Of a stretch of 64,000 bases of DNA, positions 1 to 29,870 are shown in pieces. Numbering within the stretch: the stretch's first letter is position 1; the number at the start of each line of letters is the position of its first letter. This DNA is from Onchidella celtica (Eukaryota; Mollusca; Gastropoda; Systellommatophora; Onchidiidae): positions 68,043,714 to 68,107,713 of the forward strand of contig OZ007570.1 of NCBI GenBank assembly GCA_963931925.1. Reading direction: 5' to 3'. Below the pieces are notes generated by a model. That model was not told where the DNA came from and searched no databases. It worked only from the letters and a program-made list of their open reading frames with translations. Both the position numbers and the translations under genes were made by a program.

Positions 1-112
1 TGTCTTTTATTCATTTTTTTCTTTCTTTCTGTCATTCTTTCTTTCTTTCTTTCTTTCGTTATTTCTTTCTTTCCTTCTCTCTCTCTCTCTCGTTCTTTTA
101 ATTCTTATTTAT
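1..112. repeat. TTTC / CT microsatellite
   Basis: Interrupted TTTC units followed by a short CT run form a pyrimidine-rich simple repeat at the left edge of the window. Confidence 0.85.
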
Positions 113-830
113 TTTGAAACATTCCCAAAGCCAACAGATTTGTCACTCTGAAAGAAGTGGAACAATAAACAATTGAATACTGTGACTGTTACAAAATTGG
201 CTGATGTCATTCTCAAGTGTTTATGCAGGGGTTGATCTCGTGGACCTGCGCAGGTGTTGGCTTTGCTAGTCGGGGCGTAGCAGTATCGGGAAAACCCGAA
301 CGAATGAAGAAAGGAAATGGTTGTGGGAATTGCGTGACTCAACGCTTTTGAGTTACTTTTGTACCACTGCACAGCTATGCGTACTTTGGACCCTGTGACC
401 TGTCATCGACAAGCCCCTATCTTTCACAGTCATGCCTCATTAGAATAACTGTAGCTACCATGATTATGTCAGCACATAATTATGTCGCACCTGCGTCATT
501 GTCATAGGAGAGTCTAATTCGATTTGTAAAGGGACATTATTCCTTTTTTTTAGCATGTGCCTTTGTTGGGCAAAATGGTCATAGTTGTATCCCTTGCCAT
601 GCATACTGACGGTTACTTCGCTAAGGGCAGAGATAAACAATATCCCTAGTCTGTGGCTAAGGGCAGTTGTGGAAATATTGTAGGTATATTGTATGTATAT
701 AAAAGCAAAGTTACAGTTGCTACGCTTTTGTACCTACTCATAATTACTTATTGTAGGGTCATCTATTTGTTAGTCTGTACAATTTCGTTAATAATGAGCC
801 TTCCATAAGCTTTACTCAGTTTACTGCCAC

Positions 831-925
831 TACTACTACTACTACTACTACTAACTATTACTACTACCACCACCATCACCACCTCAATCACTGCCACCAT
901 CACCACCACTACTACTACGAGTACA
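831..925. repeat. ACT/ACC trinucleotide repeat
   Basis: A run of ACT triplets is followed by CCA/TCA triplets. Open frames over it on either strand read as poly-Val, poly-Ser or poly-Thr and are not credible genes. A second trinucleotide run lies at 1217-1290. Confidence 0.85.
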
Positions 926-1079
926 AGCAAGAACTCGCAGTTAAGTACACATCCTGTTTCGTTTCGATTCCTGCTGAAATCTTTTATTGTTTGATTGTTT
1001 TCTCTGTTCCATTTTTTTTTTTTTTTGGACAAAGGCGAGAGCCGAAAATTTGAACATTTTCTGTCTTCTCTTTAGTTTG

Positions 1080-1190
1080 CTTTGTACTGTTTGGGTATTA
1101 TTTCTCATGTGGGGCTTTGTTACATACAACTTTTTCTTTTTGCCCAATTTTGACATTGCTTATAGCCCTGCTGCGACCCCACAGTTTTTC
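1080..1190 (+). repeat. Dispersed repeat, copy A (copy B at 22340-22443)
   Basis: This stretch matches 22340-22443 over about 100 bp. The shared blocks include ATACAACTTTTTCTTTTT, then a TTTTGACWTTGCTT block, then GACCCCACAG. Both copies are in the same orientation and both are followed by TAATA and a repetitive tract. I see no coding capacity; it is a diverged interspersed repeat of unknown class. Confidence 0.6.
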
Positions 1191-2755
1191 TGTGGTTTTT
1201 ATAATACTACGGGTACTGCTACTACTACTACCACTGCTACTACCACTGCTACTGCTACTGCTACTACAACACTACTGCCACCACCACTTCAACTAGGCGA
1301 CACTTGCAAGAGTATCAAATTGTCTTTGAACCAACTGCACGGCCAGCCTGTCAACCTTCTCCCATTCCGTACCGTAACTGCGTCAGCCCAGCTTAACCGT
1401 GGTACCTCAGCAATACAGGGATTTAAAAGAGAGAGGGAGACAAAAACAGGGGGGGGGGTGCAAGGGGAAGGGGATGAATATAAAGTTGCAGCAGTGTGCG
1501 CATAGGGCATATTGGTCAGCGAACACACAGTTTTGAGCCTCACTCGACAATGTAGTGAACGTACATGTCAAAGGTTTCTCAAAATGTGAAATTTGTATCT
1601 ACATGTATGACATTTTGGTTTGTTTTGTTTTCTTTTGTTTTTAAACATTTGCCCTTCTTACAGTTGACAGCGAAAAATTGGAAATGTTGAAACCACGTTT
1701 TTTTGTGTTTCATGCAGCTGTTCGGCCGTGCTGCTCGAAAGAAAATCGGACATTTGCCTCAAGGCTTCATTATTTTATGTGATATGATTTACATAAATTT
1801 TGTAAATAAATATTCATTCTAAAGGCTTGTTTTACTGTTTAGGCCCCCCCCGCCTAGCTCAGATCTATAGATCACGGTTTTAATGGACTGAGGTGTCATG
1901 AACTGTTTGTTCCTCTGTTGTTTACAACACTAATTTTATGCGACAGTTTTAAGCCATAGTCTTGACGGCAAGTACAAGTAGGTCTATCAACAGGAGATAA
2001 TTAATGATGGCCGTAATGGGATGGTATTAAGGTCATGGCAGAAAGAGAAAACATGATGGCGGCAGTGGAATGCTGTCAGGCAGGTCTTTTCATCCTTTGT
2101 CTACTCTGCTGTCTTATGGGAAAATGGCGTATCTTATTATCATATTATATAAAAAAATAGAGGTGGGAGTAATTCATTGTGGTACAATCTTTTTTTGCTC
2201 AAGGCTACAGCCTAAATGACAGTTTCAAAGATTATAAAGTTAATTTACTCAAGTGTCAACTATTCCAGCCCAATCGCTTTTATATCGACCGATTGTCTTC
2301 ATTCAAGTTTCAGGTATTTTTAAATAAAAAGTTGTAAAAATGTAACTACCATGATCGTTGTTTTGGCTCCCTTTAGTAAGTCCACCGCACAGGAAACGAT
2401 GTGTTAATACGCGTTCAATTCGGTGCGCACAATTTCTTATCAGAAATGAGTGCGTAGTGCTCTGGAGCGCATGGAATCTGTATTAAGACTATAGAATTTT
2501 TATGGGAAGCTTTTTAGACCAAAAAGAGAGAGAGAGAGAGAGAGATAAAACGTTGGGTTCACAGGTTTATCCCGGATAATACTGGGAACTCCATCTAGTA
2601 AACCCAAACAATTTAACAGGAGACGCAACATACATTTGATGTTAAGCATTATTCTTTGTTTAATTTCCATGTTGTGACGACCGCAACAAACGCCTCAGTC
2701 AGGCAAATGTGTAAACCCAGACAGAAAACTAGAGCGCATTTCATTCTATGATAGC

Positions 2756-3030
2756 CGGTGGTCGGTAGACGCTAATTCTGGTAGGGTTTCCTTCTGTCCT
2801 ATCTTTCCGTTACAATCTGTCCATCGTCTTGATTTTTCCAAGCACAGTGTGACCCGTTCTCGGGTGGAAACGCTTTCTCTAAACTCAAACGCAAACTCTC
2901 GTGAAACGTGAAAGTGGTTGATGGAGGCTTTTGTAGGATCTCCTGTCCTATCGACCATTCCGACAATCGTCTTGCTTCTTCCTAGCACAGTGTGACCGCT
3001 ATGGGGTCGCCGTGCTTTCTCCAAACTCAT
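2756..3030. repeat. Diverged two-copy tandem duplication, period about 143 bp
   Basis: The block AGCACAGTGTGACC occurs at 2841 and 2984. In both copies it is preceded by TCGTCTTG and followed by a CTTTCTCYAAACTC block. The spacing is not a multiple of three, so the minus-strand open frame over it reads the two copies in different frames. That argues against a coding repeat. Confidence 0.6.
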
Positions 3031-4199
3031 TTTTCCATGATGTGTAGTTTATACGTGAATTTCACCAAAGAATAAATACAGTCTTTTATTTCACCCAGGG
3101 TGGCGTGTACGGTGCTTTCCGTAACACTACAGTACGTACTGAAGCCGTGAAAGTTGAATTGTCTGAAATCCACTCTATTGTAAGATTCACTCATGTGAAT
3201 TATATGTAATTCAAATATTTAAACAGTAAATTACTGTTCATCTAAATAGTTACATCGACTGGTTATTGTGCCCATGTATTTAACAGAATGTTCTTAATCT
3301 TACTCTACTGTTGGTAAAGGTTGACATAACCTTTTAATGGGCGTGCCTAGGACCTTCCTATCATTCAGTAGAATTTAAAAGTCTAGCACTATCGAGACAA
3401 AATAAACTAGTCCCATTACGGGTCTTTTCTCTTGGCCTACTGTATACATTAAAACAGAACTTAATTTTCTCGAAGCTACTTATAGTGGTATTTCATGACT
3501 CTTTCATTGATGGGCAGAGTTCAGTGGCCAACTCGTGGAGCAGTAAAGAGTTGGCAGTGATGCTGTGTTCCTAGTGAAAGTAATACTGGAATTGTGTCCA
3601 TGTAATCTCGGAGAGAGAAAGAGAGAGAGAGAGATGGTCAGAGCTGACAACAGGCAGACCGCTGTCATCAGAACAGCACTGTGGGTCATTCCTGAGTTTC
3701 TGGCCAACACTGAGTGTCCTGCACGCCAATCAGTTGTCACCAAGAAGTGGAAAATGACTGTTGATTGGATATAGGGCACTTTGGCGGGAGGGGACACCGT
3801 GGCATGGAGTGGCATTTTGATGAAGACCAGTAGAAAAATGCCATTCATTCATTAATTCATTCATTCATCGGCTTCTTATTAATTCACTCCTATGTTCACA
3901 TATTCATCGATGGTGCAGTGTCAATACATGTGTTTTTGTACAGTAGATGAAATGTGTAGATCAAATTTTCAGAAGGATGAATGATAACATTCTATCTCTG
4001 AAACTGTCCTTGAATTATGTGTTCTTTCTTGCTCTCTTGCTCTGTCTCTCTTGGACTTTTCCCCTCTATTTTCCATGTCTAGTTTGGCTGTGACAGTACT
4101 CCATGCCTTTCACTCTTTGTTTGGCAGTACAGTGTTTGTAAGGTCTATAGAGAGCGTAAAATGTAGAAAATGTAATGGAAAAAACAGGGGGGGGGGGGG

Positions 4200-4349
4200 T
4201 TGGCCGCTGATTCAGTCAGTGGCAAACAGCTTGTTCTTGCTTGTTGACATATGGGATCGAAGGGGGGGGGGGGTTTGGCCGCTGATTAAGTCAGTGGCAA
4301 ACAGCTTGTTCTTGCTTGTTGACATATGGGATCGAAAGGGGGGGGGGGG
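4200..4349. repeat. 75-bp tandem duplication bounded by G runs
   Basis: Two nearly identical copies start TTGGCCGCTGATT at 4200 and 4275 and run to GGGATCGAA. A G run of about 12-13 bases comes before copy 1, lies between the copies and follows copy 2, so the G run is part of the repeat unit. No gene is seen here. Confidence 0.85.
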
Positions 4350-4795
4350 GAGGAGGGGGTGCTTCACTCCACGATTTTCCCGTAGGTTGGTCTGTCTGAT
4401 CTGGTCTGGTTGACATTCTTGTCTTCCTATTAATTGTAATTATTTTGTTTAAACTTGCTTTTCTCGAGGTTAAATCAGACAAGCTTACTGCTTAGAGGGG
4501 GGGATGTGGCGGTGGTAGTACATGACTGTGACCTTGTGTCTGAAGTCAGCACGAAGGACCGCCACCGAGGAGGCCAGTCACACCTAATTGTCCGTGACCT
4601 CCCATGACAAATGTGTCATAGTCCACATACCGCAGGCATTCCTTGTACAGAAACAACAAACACAGGCGTTGTTGTCCTGTAGGCTGGGGGATTTCTTATT
4701 CTAACGGCCTCAGACGGCATGTACAGCTGAGCAACTCATCCAGAGTAATGCTGGATGTCAACAGCAGTGAGAACCATTCAGTTGCACGAAATACT

Positions 4796-5317
4796 TTAAA
4801 TTGGCTGGCATTAGGGGTGCACAGTATTTTATTATAGGAAGTGTATATCCGTACAACATGTTGTATGGATATGAACAGTGCCTATCCGTACAACATGTTT
4901 ACCAAAAGCGCCACTGGTGAAGGTTTGCTGAAACAAAACTTGGTATGGTGTCCACGAATTCAAAGTGACAACACATGGAATAGTCAGATGGACCTGGGGG
5001 CGTGAGGGTCCAGTCAGTTTGCATCAATGGGCGGTGGGCAGATTGACTAATCAAGCGAAAAGGGGTTGGGGTAGCCATTGGTGATCGACATAGACTCAAG
5101 TATATTATTAGCGCAGATCACGCAATCTCCGAGCAGAAGTCGGATTGTTTTGCTACTAAGCCGATTCATAATTTTAAAAACTATGCAAATTAACAAGGTC
5201 AGTAATATAGTATTCCGGTGTGTGTCCTACGTCATCGAATTGTGTGCGTTGTACAGATATGCACTGTCCATGCTTCCTTAAATTGGCTGTCATTAGGGGT
5301 GCACAGTATTTTATTAT
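4796..5317. repeat. 40-bp direct repeats flanking a 442-bp segment
   Basis: A 40-bp sequence containing GGGGTGCACAGTATTTTATT is present at 4796-4835 and 5278-5317 with one mismatch. Just inside the left copy, around 4846-4900, is a near-perfect inverted repeat of TATCCGTACAACATG, followed by a second direct copy of it. The enclosed segment carries a diverged relative (about 4906-5105) of the inverted-repeat element at 29369-29588. The pair could be a very long target-site duplication, a local duplication, or ends of a small element. Confidence 0.6.
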
Positions 5318-5738
5318 GAAGCCATCGTTGAACCGTGAACGCAGCTCTGTACTTTCTGTATTTGTGACGCAACACGACCCGGAAGGTACATTTTAGGTAA
5401 ACTGAGTTTTTGATATCAAGTGAAAGAGAACTCTTTTCCCTTGAATTTGATGCTAGATTCATTGAATTCTGAACATTTTCAGACTGTGTTATAAGCAATT
5501 GAAGTTGATGACTATCACTTTTTTTAAGACGTAAAGTTTTGAGAAAAGTTCGTTTTTTGCCATTACTCAATATCTAGGCCTTACCTTAGGGACCGAACAG
5601 ACGCCTTCCGTCACATTTGGCTTTGAAATTAGACCACCTCCCCCTCCCCCACGCAACATCATTTCCGATTTTACTGAGGGTCAATGAGTGGAGATTGACA
5701 AGGAAAGGGGCGATGAGCATGATGAAGGCATGTCCCCG

Positions 5739-6186
5739 GGGGACAAGGTGGTCTAGAGGCAAGGTGCTCGCCTCTCATGTCAAGGGTCCCGGGTTCAAAA
5801 CCCGGCCGGTGCAGGCATGTTGGAAGTTTGGGATTTTTCTCATATTTTCGTGTCCCTGAGCCTATTGAGGGGTAGGATCGAGTACCTAGTCTTCTCGGAT
5901 AAGTACGAAAAAATTCGGAGGGCCCGTGTGCACGTTGCGCACGTTAAAGACACCTTGGCAGTTGGAAATCGTAAAGAGTCAGGCCGCTGCCCTGGCAAAA
6001 TTAAATAAAATTCATCCCTACCATTCCCTCCCCCTCCCTCACATCCCCCCCCCCAAAAAAAAGAACCGCCGATCGGCGCTGCACTGTGGCGACGACGTGC
6101 CTGCTCCAGTTGTAACTGGGCTACAATGGCACATAGGCAAATTTCCCAAATGGGATTAAAGAGTTATAAATACAAATACAAATACA
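5739..6186 (+). mobile_element. tRNA-derived SINE, copy 1
   Basis: The head has a Pol III A-box-like TGGTCTAGAGG and a B box GGTTCAAAACC in tRNA-like spacing. A conserved body follows (GTGCACGTTGCGCACGTT, then TTGGCAGTTGGAAATCG), then a C-rich/A-rich linker, a 3' unit ending in AAATGGGATTAAAG, and an ATAC-rich tail. Related copies are at 8699 and 23436 (+) and at 52740-53027 (-). It lies about 90 bp upstream of an MRPL23 exon. The A/B boxes are seen in the sequence; assigning the class as SINE follows from that structure. Confidence 0.88.
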
Positions 6187-6276
6187 TATTTACTGTACCA
6201 TTGAATGCAAAAGCCTCATTTTTTATTCACACTTTATTTCCTCATCTGGCACTCATTCCTTTACTTACATTCACAG

Positions 6277-24830
<18,554 letters not shown>

Positions 24831-27800
24831 TATTTGGGGAGAGATTATTTGTTTGTGTATGTGGTCAGAAGAAGAAAGATCATGCAATGTCAAGGGTTCC
24901 TGCATAGCTTTGGAATCCCAGGGATACCTGAACTGGAATTGAAAACTTTGAGAAAAAGCACTGGAAATAATGGATTAGCCCGGGAATTCATCTGGGTTTT
25001 AAAAATACATTTATATAATAATAAAAAACAAACTTGCCCAATTTTTAACAAGACCTGCCTCCACTCATAGGGCTCAGATTAGCCTGAAAATTTATAGGTG
25101 CCCTCCTTTCAACCTGCAGAAGGTTCTTTTTCAGATTTGGAGACTTGAAATGATGGAGAGGAATTTGTTAGAGTTTGCATTGTGTCGCTAATTTCACACT
25201 GTGATCCTTTCTTTTCTGTAAACAAATAAGCCCATTACATCATCACTTTTCTCTGTTCATGTATTGACCAGTGGGCACCCCGAATACTGACAGTTGACAG
25301 GATGTGTATGGCATTAACGCTAAAATGGGGTGCAGTAAGATTTATCTAAAACAAACAATAAAATAAACCTGAAGCTTCTGACAAGATGAAGCAGACCCGT
25401 CATAATCACTCAAAACAAACAAAAATTAATGAGCAGTTTATACCAGGCAATGCCAGGCCCCTCAGCTAGGGTATTTAAAAAGTTGAAAAAATATCGGAAC
25501 AAGAATAAATAAATAAATGCATTTGCCTCAAATGCATTTAAGTAACCCTGGATTACAATATTTTGTCATGGAAAAGCCTTGCAAATGAACAGGAAAAACT
25601 TTCTCACAGAGGTGCAGGAACCCTGATGCTGGGAGTGAGAACTGCAATGTAAACACTGTACTGAAATCTGACCTATTTTTCCAAGTGATCTACAGTGAAT
25701 TACTGACAGCAGCAAACTGTGCATACAACTTTAGTCCTGATGGAAAATTTATTCCAGCTCTTGAAATAGATCAGACAGACTGAACAATAGAGTTGTGCTC
25801 ACAATGATCATATGGCCGTCCTTGAGAAGTGCAGCGTAGGGGGTGGAGATAATAAATATTTGTAAATATGTCTAGTACAAGATTTTGTCATGGCAAAAGG
25901 AGAAGTACGTGTGAAGATTAATCACTGAGTGGTGTATGAATGAGGGTGGAATCGCATGTGCTAAAGTCATGCATGTTATATATATATATATGGATATAGC
26001 CAGAGGTCCACCAGCTTGAAGCGAAGCTAGATGAGTGAACTGCGCAGCTGTGCAATTTCTGAGTATTTCAGACAATAAATAAAATCATGACATGGGACAA
26101 GGGATGTAATTACGTAAAGTTTTGATGTGTTGTCATACTGGAGAAATGTCCATGGTCCTGTGTGCCGGAGAGATAAGGTGACAGATAGGGGAATGAGAGA
26201 AAAGGCAAATGTTTGTTTTCATATTTTATGCATGCAAAGGGACAGAATGGAAAAAGGGGAGGGGGGTGAAAATGGTTAGTTGGTTTTGCTTGTGAATATT
26301 TGATGCAAATTTTTGAACCATCAACAGTTTTTGTGTGTGGAGGTCATTGACTGGACACATTCCATTCATGAGCAACGTTTGTTCTGTCTGAAGTCTAATT
26401 GACATTCTCACCAGACTTTTCTGACCTCCTGCAAGATCAGTATCATGTTGTGCAAGGATTTGGGCAAATGGAGGAGTGATTTTGTGCTTACTTTTAGCAT
26501 CAGTAGCGAGAATGACTGAGAGAGAGAGGAAGAGATAGATGGTATAATTTTAAAAGAATAGCTGTTTGGAAGTGTCGTCTGAGAGAGAGAGAGAGAGAGA
26601 GATGGATAGTGTAATTTTGAAGACCAGCAGAGCAAGAGAGAAATGATTTTTTTTTTTTTTTGGGAGACTTAAATATGGAGAAATCAGATATTTACTGACT
26701 GATTTATGTACATGTAATACAGTGTGTGATACTTTTTGCAGTTTATGAGTATTATTATTGTTGTTGTAAGTTATAGGAGAGAGAATATGTGTGTGCAAAT
26801 GCCCACTTGGTGCGTGCATGCATGTGTGTGTGTGGTTTTTTTGTGCTTTTATAAAAAAAATTACTGCCTGCAGATATTGGCAATTCTTATTGTGTGATGT
26901 AGTTTTGTAAGTGGAAAGGAAATACCAATCATATTGGACTTGCCTGATACACATATTGAGCTACCAATGTGATTAAAAATGACCATTTATCTGACGTTCA
27001 GTTTTTGTTTTTTATTCTCCATTTGCATGAATGCTTAACTGGAGGATGGATTGTTTGAGTGGTTTACAGTGGCTGATTGATTGTTAAAGTACTGACAAAA
27101 AAAAACACTGACCAGTTAGAGAAAACCAGTCTAGATCTATATTAAATTTTTTGCCTGTCACTGTGATATGCTACTGTTATCTAGACTGCACACAGTATGT
27201 ATGCCCAGTGAAGCCGCACATGGTGGGTTTAGCAGCCATTATTGCCTGGCAAAACATCGATGAGAGTAAACCCAATGAAAGGTGGTCATCTCGTGAGTAT
27301 TCGTTTTAGTGTAACAAAGTCAAGAAAATTTCAACTCTTGTCTTGGTGAAGTGTAAGTGGAAATAAAAAGAATGTAAAAAGATCTAAAAAGTGAAAGAGA
27401 AATAGAATAGGCGAGCAGAAAGAGAAGCAACAATGAAGGAAAAAAAGGCAAGGAAAGAGTCAATGCAGTCGAAATTTATTATTATTATAGCAGAAGAATT
27501 GTCATTCTAAATTTCAACAACAAACAAAGCAGTGAGAAGGGACAGACGAAAGCTATTGTATTAACATACACGCAAACATAGGGGGGGGGGCGGTAGATGA
27601 ATACAGACAGGCTTTGGTAAAAGAGATTAGAGAAATAAAGAAGGAAACATTAAGAAAAGGCAATTCATACCATATACAGACACAAGCAGAACAACAATTT
27701 TTGTTTATGTATGTCTGCACTGTGTGTGTGTGTGTTTTGTCTTATGATCCATCTCCGTGCATTGTGTATGTGTGTGCCTGATGCAAGTCCCAGAAACTAA

Positions 27801-28320
27801 GCTTGCCTGTTTTTGAAGTAAATAAAACCTTTTTTTTATTTCAATACCAACCGTCGTCTTACATCTGGCCGTTCTCAGTTTCTGTAACTGCATGATTTAA
27901 CTGTCTATAATAGTCTTTTAGAATAGGGGGAATGTGGATAAAATTGTGGACACTGATGAAGAAATTACCATATTTTGCACAGACAACACTAATGCCACTA
28001 TGAACAAATGATGATACACATAACTACACTGGCAGACTTGTCGTAAGATGATTTTGAGGCACCTTCATCATTTCCATGGATTATTACCAGCTTTATATTC
28101 AAGGGACATAACTGCAGAAATAGCGTTCTGACGTCATAATTGTGTCACGCGCACAGGCAGCCGTGATTCACACGGTGACAGAAACATAATTAATTACAAC
28201 ATGTAAATAACAGGGTATTTTGTTGTTGTTGTTGTTTCACTGGAAGAGGAGAAGTGAATCTAATAATATAGATTTTGAACGAATTTAATTTTTTGAAAAT
28301 CAAAAGCATCAATAATTAAT

Positions 28321-28610
28321 TTGCCCACCTCTGGCATTTTCTGCCAGCCTCTCTCTCAGTCTCTGTGTCTTTCTTTCTCCCCCCTCTCTCTGTTTGTCTC
28401 CTCTGTCTCATTTTCCCTCTGTCTGTCAGTGTCACTGACTTTTTTTTTTCTGTCTCATTTCCTCCTCTTTTTGTCTCTGTCTCCGCTTCCCACCCCCATC
28501 TTTATCTTTTGTCTTCTCCCTTCTCTCTGTCTCTTTCCTTGTCTCTTACCTTCTCCTGTCTCTGTTTCTCCCTCCTTGTGTGTCTCTGTCTCGTTCCCTG
28601 TTCTTTATGT
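28321..28610. repeat. Pyrimidine-rich low-complexity tract
   Basis: CT-rich sequence with TGTCTC units; two overlapping Ser/Leu/Phe-rich open frames on + are products of the base composition. Confidence 0.8.
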
Positions 28611-29368
28611 ATCATTTATTTGTTATTATTCACCAATAAACAAGAAAGATCAAAAGAAAACACTGAAAAAAAAAGTCTCCGAGACTTCTTAAATCTCAAG
28701 CAGACAATAGGCCTACTCCCCTAAAATGACGTAAGAAAATGCCCTTCCAGTCACAATGTTTTTGTAACTTAAAAGCTAAATTTAGGGCCAGGGGGAGATT
28801 GGCGGGATGGGGGGGTCTTTTCCACATCATGATTTGTGAGCTATGTCGAATTAGCTACCCACCCAATGTCAATCAATTGTGAAATTGTAAATTTTAAACG
28901 TATGTTTTGGGTTGAAAGAAAAAAAATCTTGGCAATTTTTTTTAACCTCATCTTAGGATTTTTTATGCGGGATCCTGAGGAGTTTTGAAACTCTTCACCG
29001 GCTGTTGCTGTACCTGTGTGTGGCACACGCTACCCAGTTGTAGGGTGTAAGTACGCGGCGACACTTTTCACAGGTGTGACATTTTAGTGACAAAATAATA
29101 TAACTTCCGGTTTACCTACCAATACCAAGGTAGGCCAGATCTATCGTCTTTATGGGAGTCACTGTGGCAGGCGGACGTGAATATAATATAGAAGGGTAAC
29201 AAGCCTGTCTCTCACAGGTAAAATTCTGATCAACAGATCATGACAAAAAAAAAGCTGTCACAATAAAGGTAGAAATGTAGATCTAGATCTAGATTCTAGA
29301 TCTAGACTCTATCTAGATCTACTCCTAAAATCTCTAGATCTAGATCTAGATGTCTAGGTGTTTTGAAG

Positions 29369-29588
29369 GGAGGAGTACCTTACTCGAGCGCCACTTTTTG
29401 ATAAAAAACCCTCTATATATTTTTTCGGTACTTATTAATTTTGTTAGTTTATCCAATTGTCACAACACATGGGATGGTCACTGTTTCTGGTCAGATTGTC
29501 AGATTGACTACTCAGGCGAAAAGGAGCTGGGGTAGTTGTGTTAGTTTCTGGTCTTTGGCGCTCGAGTACGGACTCCTCCCTACCTTTG
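29369..29588. mobile_element. Inverted-repeat MITE with CTCGAGCGCCA ends
   Basis: The left arm reads GGAGGAGTACCTTACTCGAG then CGCCA. The right arm is its imperfect reverse complement (TGGCGCTCGAGTA, then ACTCCTCC). TTTGAAG occurs on both sides (about 29362-29368 and 29585-29591), suggesting a short target duplication. The interior (CACAACACATGG, then AGATTGACTA..CA.GCGAAAAGG) is related to 4906-5105, so this is a family of at least two copies. No coding capacity. Confidence 0.65.
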
Positions 29589-29870
29589 AAGTATTTTAAT
29601 GATAAGCATCATTACATTAGGGTGAATCTAGATCTAGAACCTATCATTCTCTTGAATAAACTAGATCTAGATCTAGATGTAATGGTGGGTACGATTCGAA
29701 TCGTGCAAATCACTGAGTCGATTTCCTGTGAATTGAATCATATGTACCGATTCGAATCACCCACTGAACAAATCAGTAGGCAAAAGAAAAATGGGATAAC
29801 TAGATCTATATGAAACATCAGGTCAGACATCACCCCTTGCTAAGAAACCAAATTAGTGCTTATAATAAAA

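Larger units (their letters stand above)
1..6276. other. Upstream region of MRPL23, no exon recognised
   Basis: I see no convincing coding exon here on either strand, although the missing first exon(s) of MRPL23 (about 45-50 residues) must lie here or further left. The stretch holds a TTTC/CT microsatellite at the left edge, ACT/CCA trinucleotide runs at 831-925 and 1217-1290, a diverged 143-bp duplication at about 2756-3030, a 75-bp duplication with G runs at 4200-4349, a pair of 40-bp direct repeats at 4796 and 5278, and a SINE from 5739. The open frames in this stretch are short and resemble no protein I know. Confidence 0.6.

Noticed and set aside
987-1505. A 172-codon open frame on + with a Thr-rich middle
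   Set aside because: The Thr run is a trinucleotide repeat, and the first part is a dispersed repeat also found at 22340. There is no protein resemblance.
2746-3030. A 94-codon minus-strand frame with an apparent internal repeat
   Set aside because: The DNA repeat has a 143-bp period, so the two halves are in different frames and the protein repeat is not real.
5757-5814. tRNA gene
   Set aside because: A and B boxes are present, but they form the head of a SINE that recurs at four places with the same non-tRNA body.
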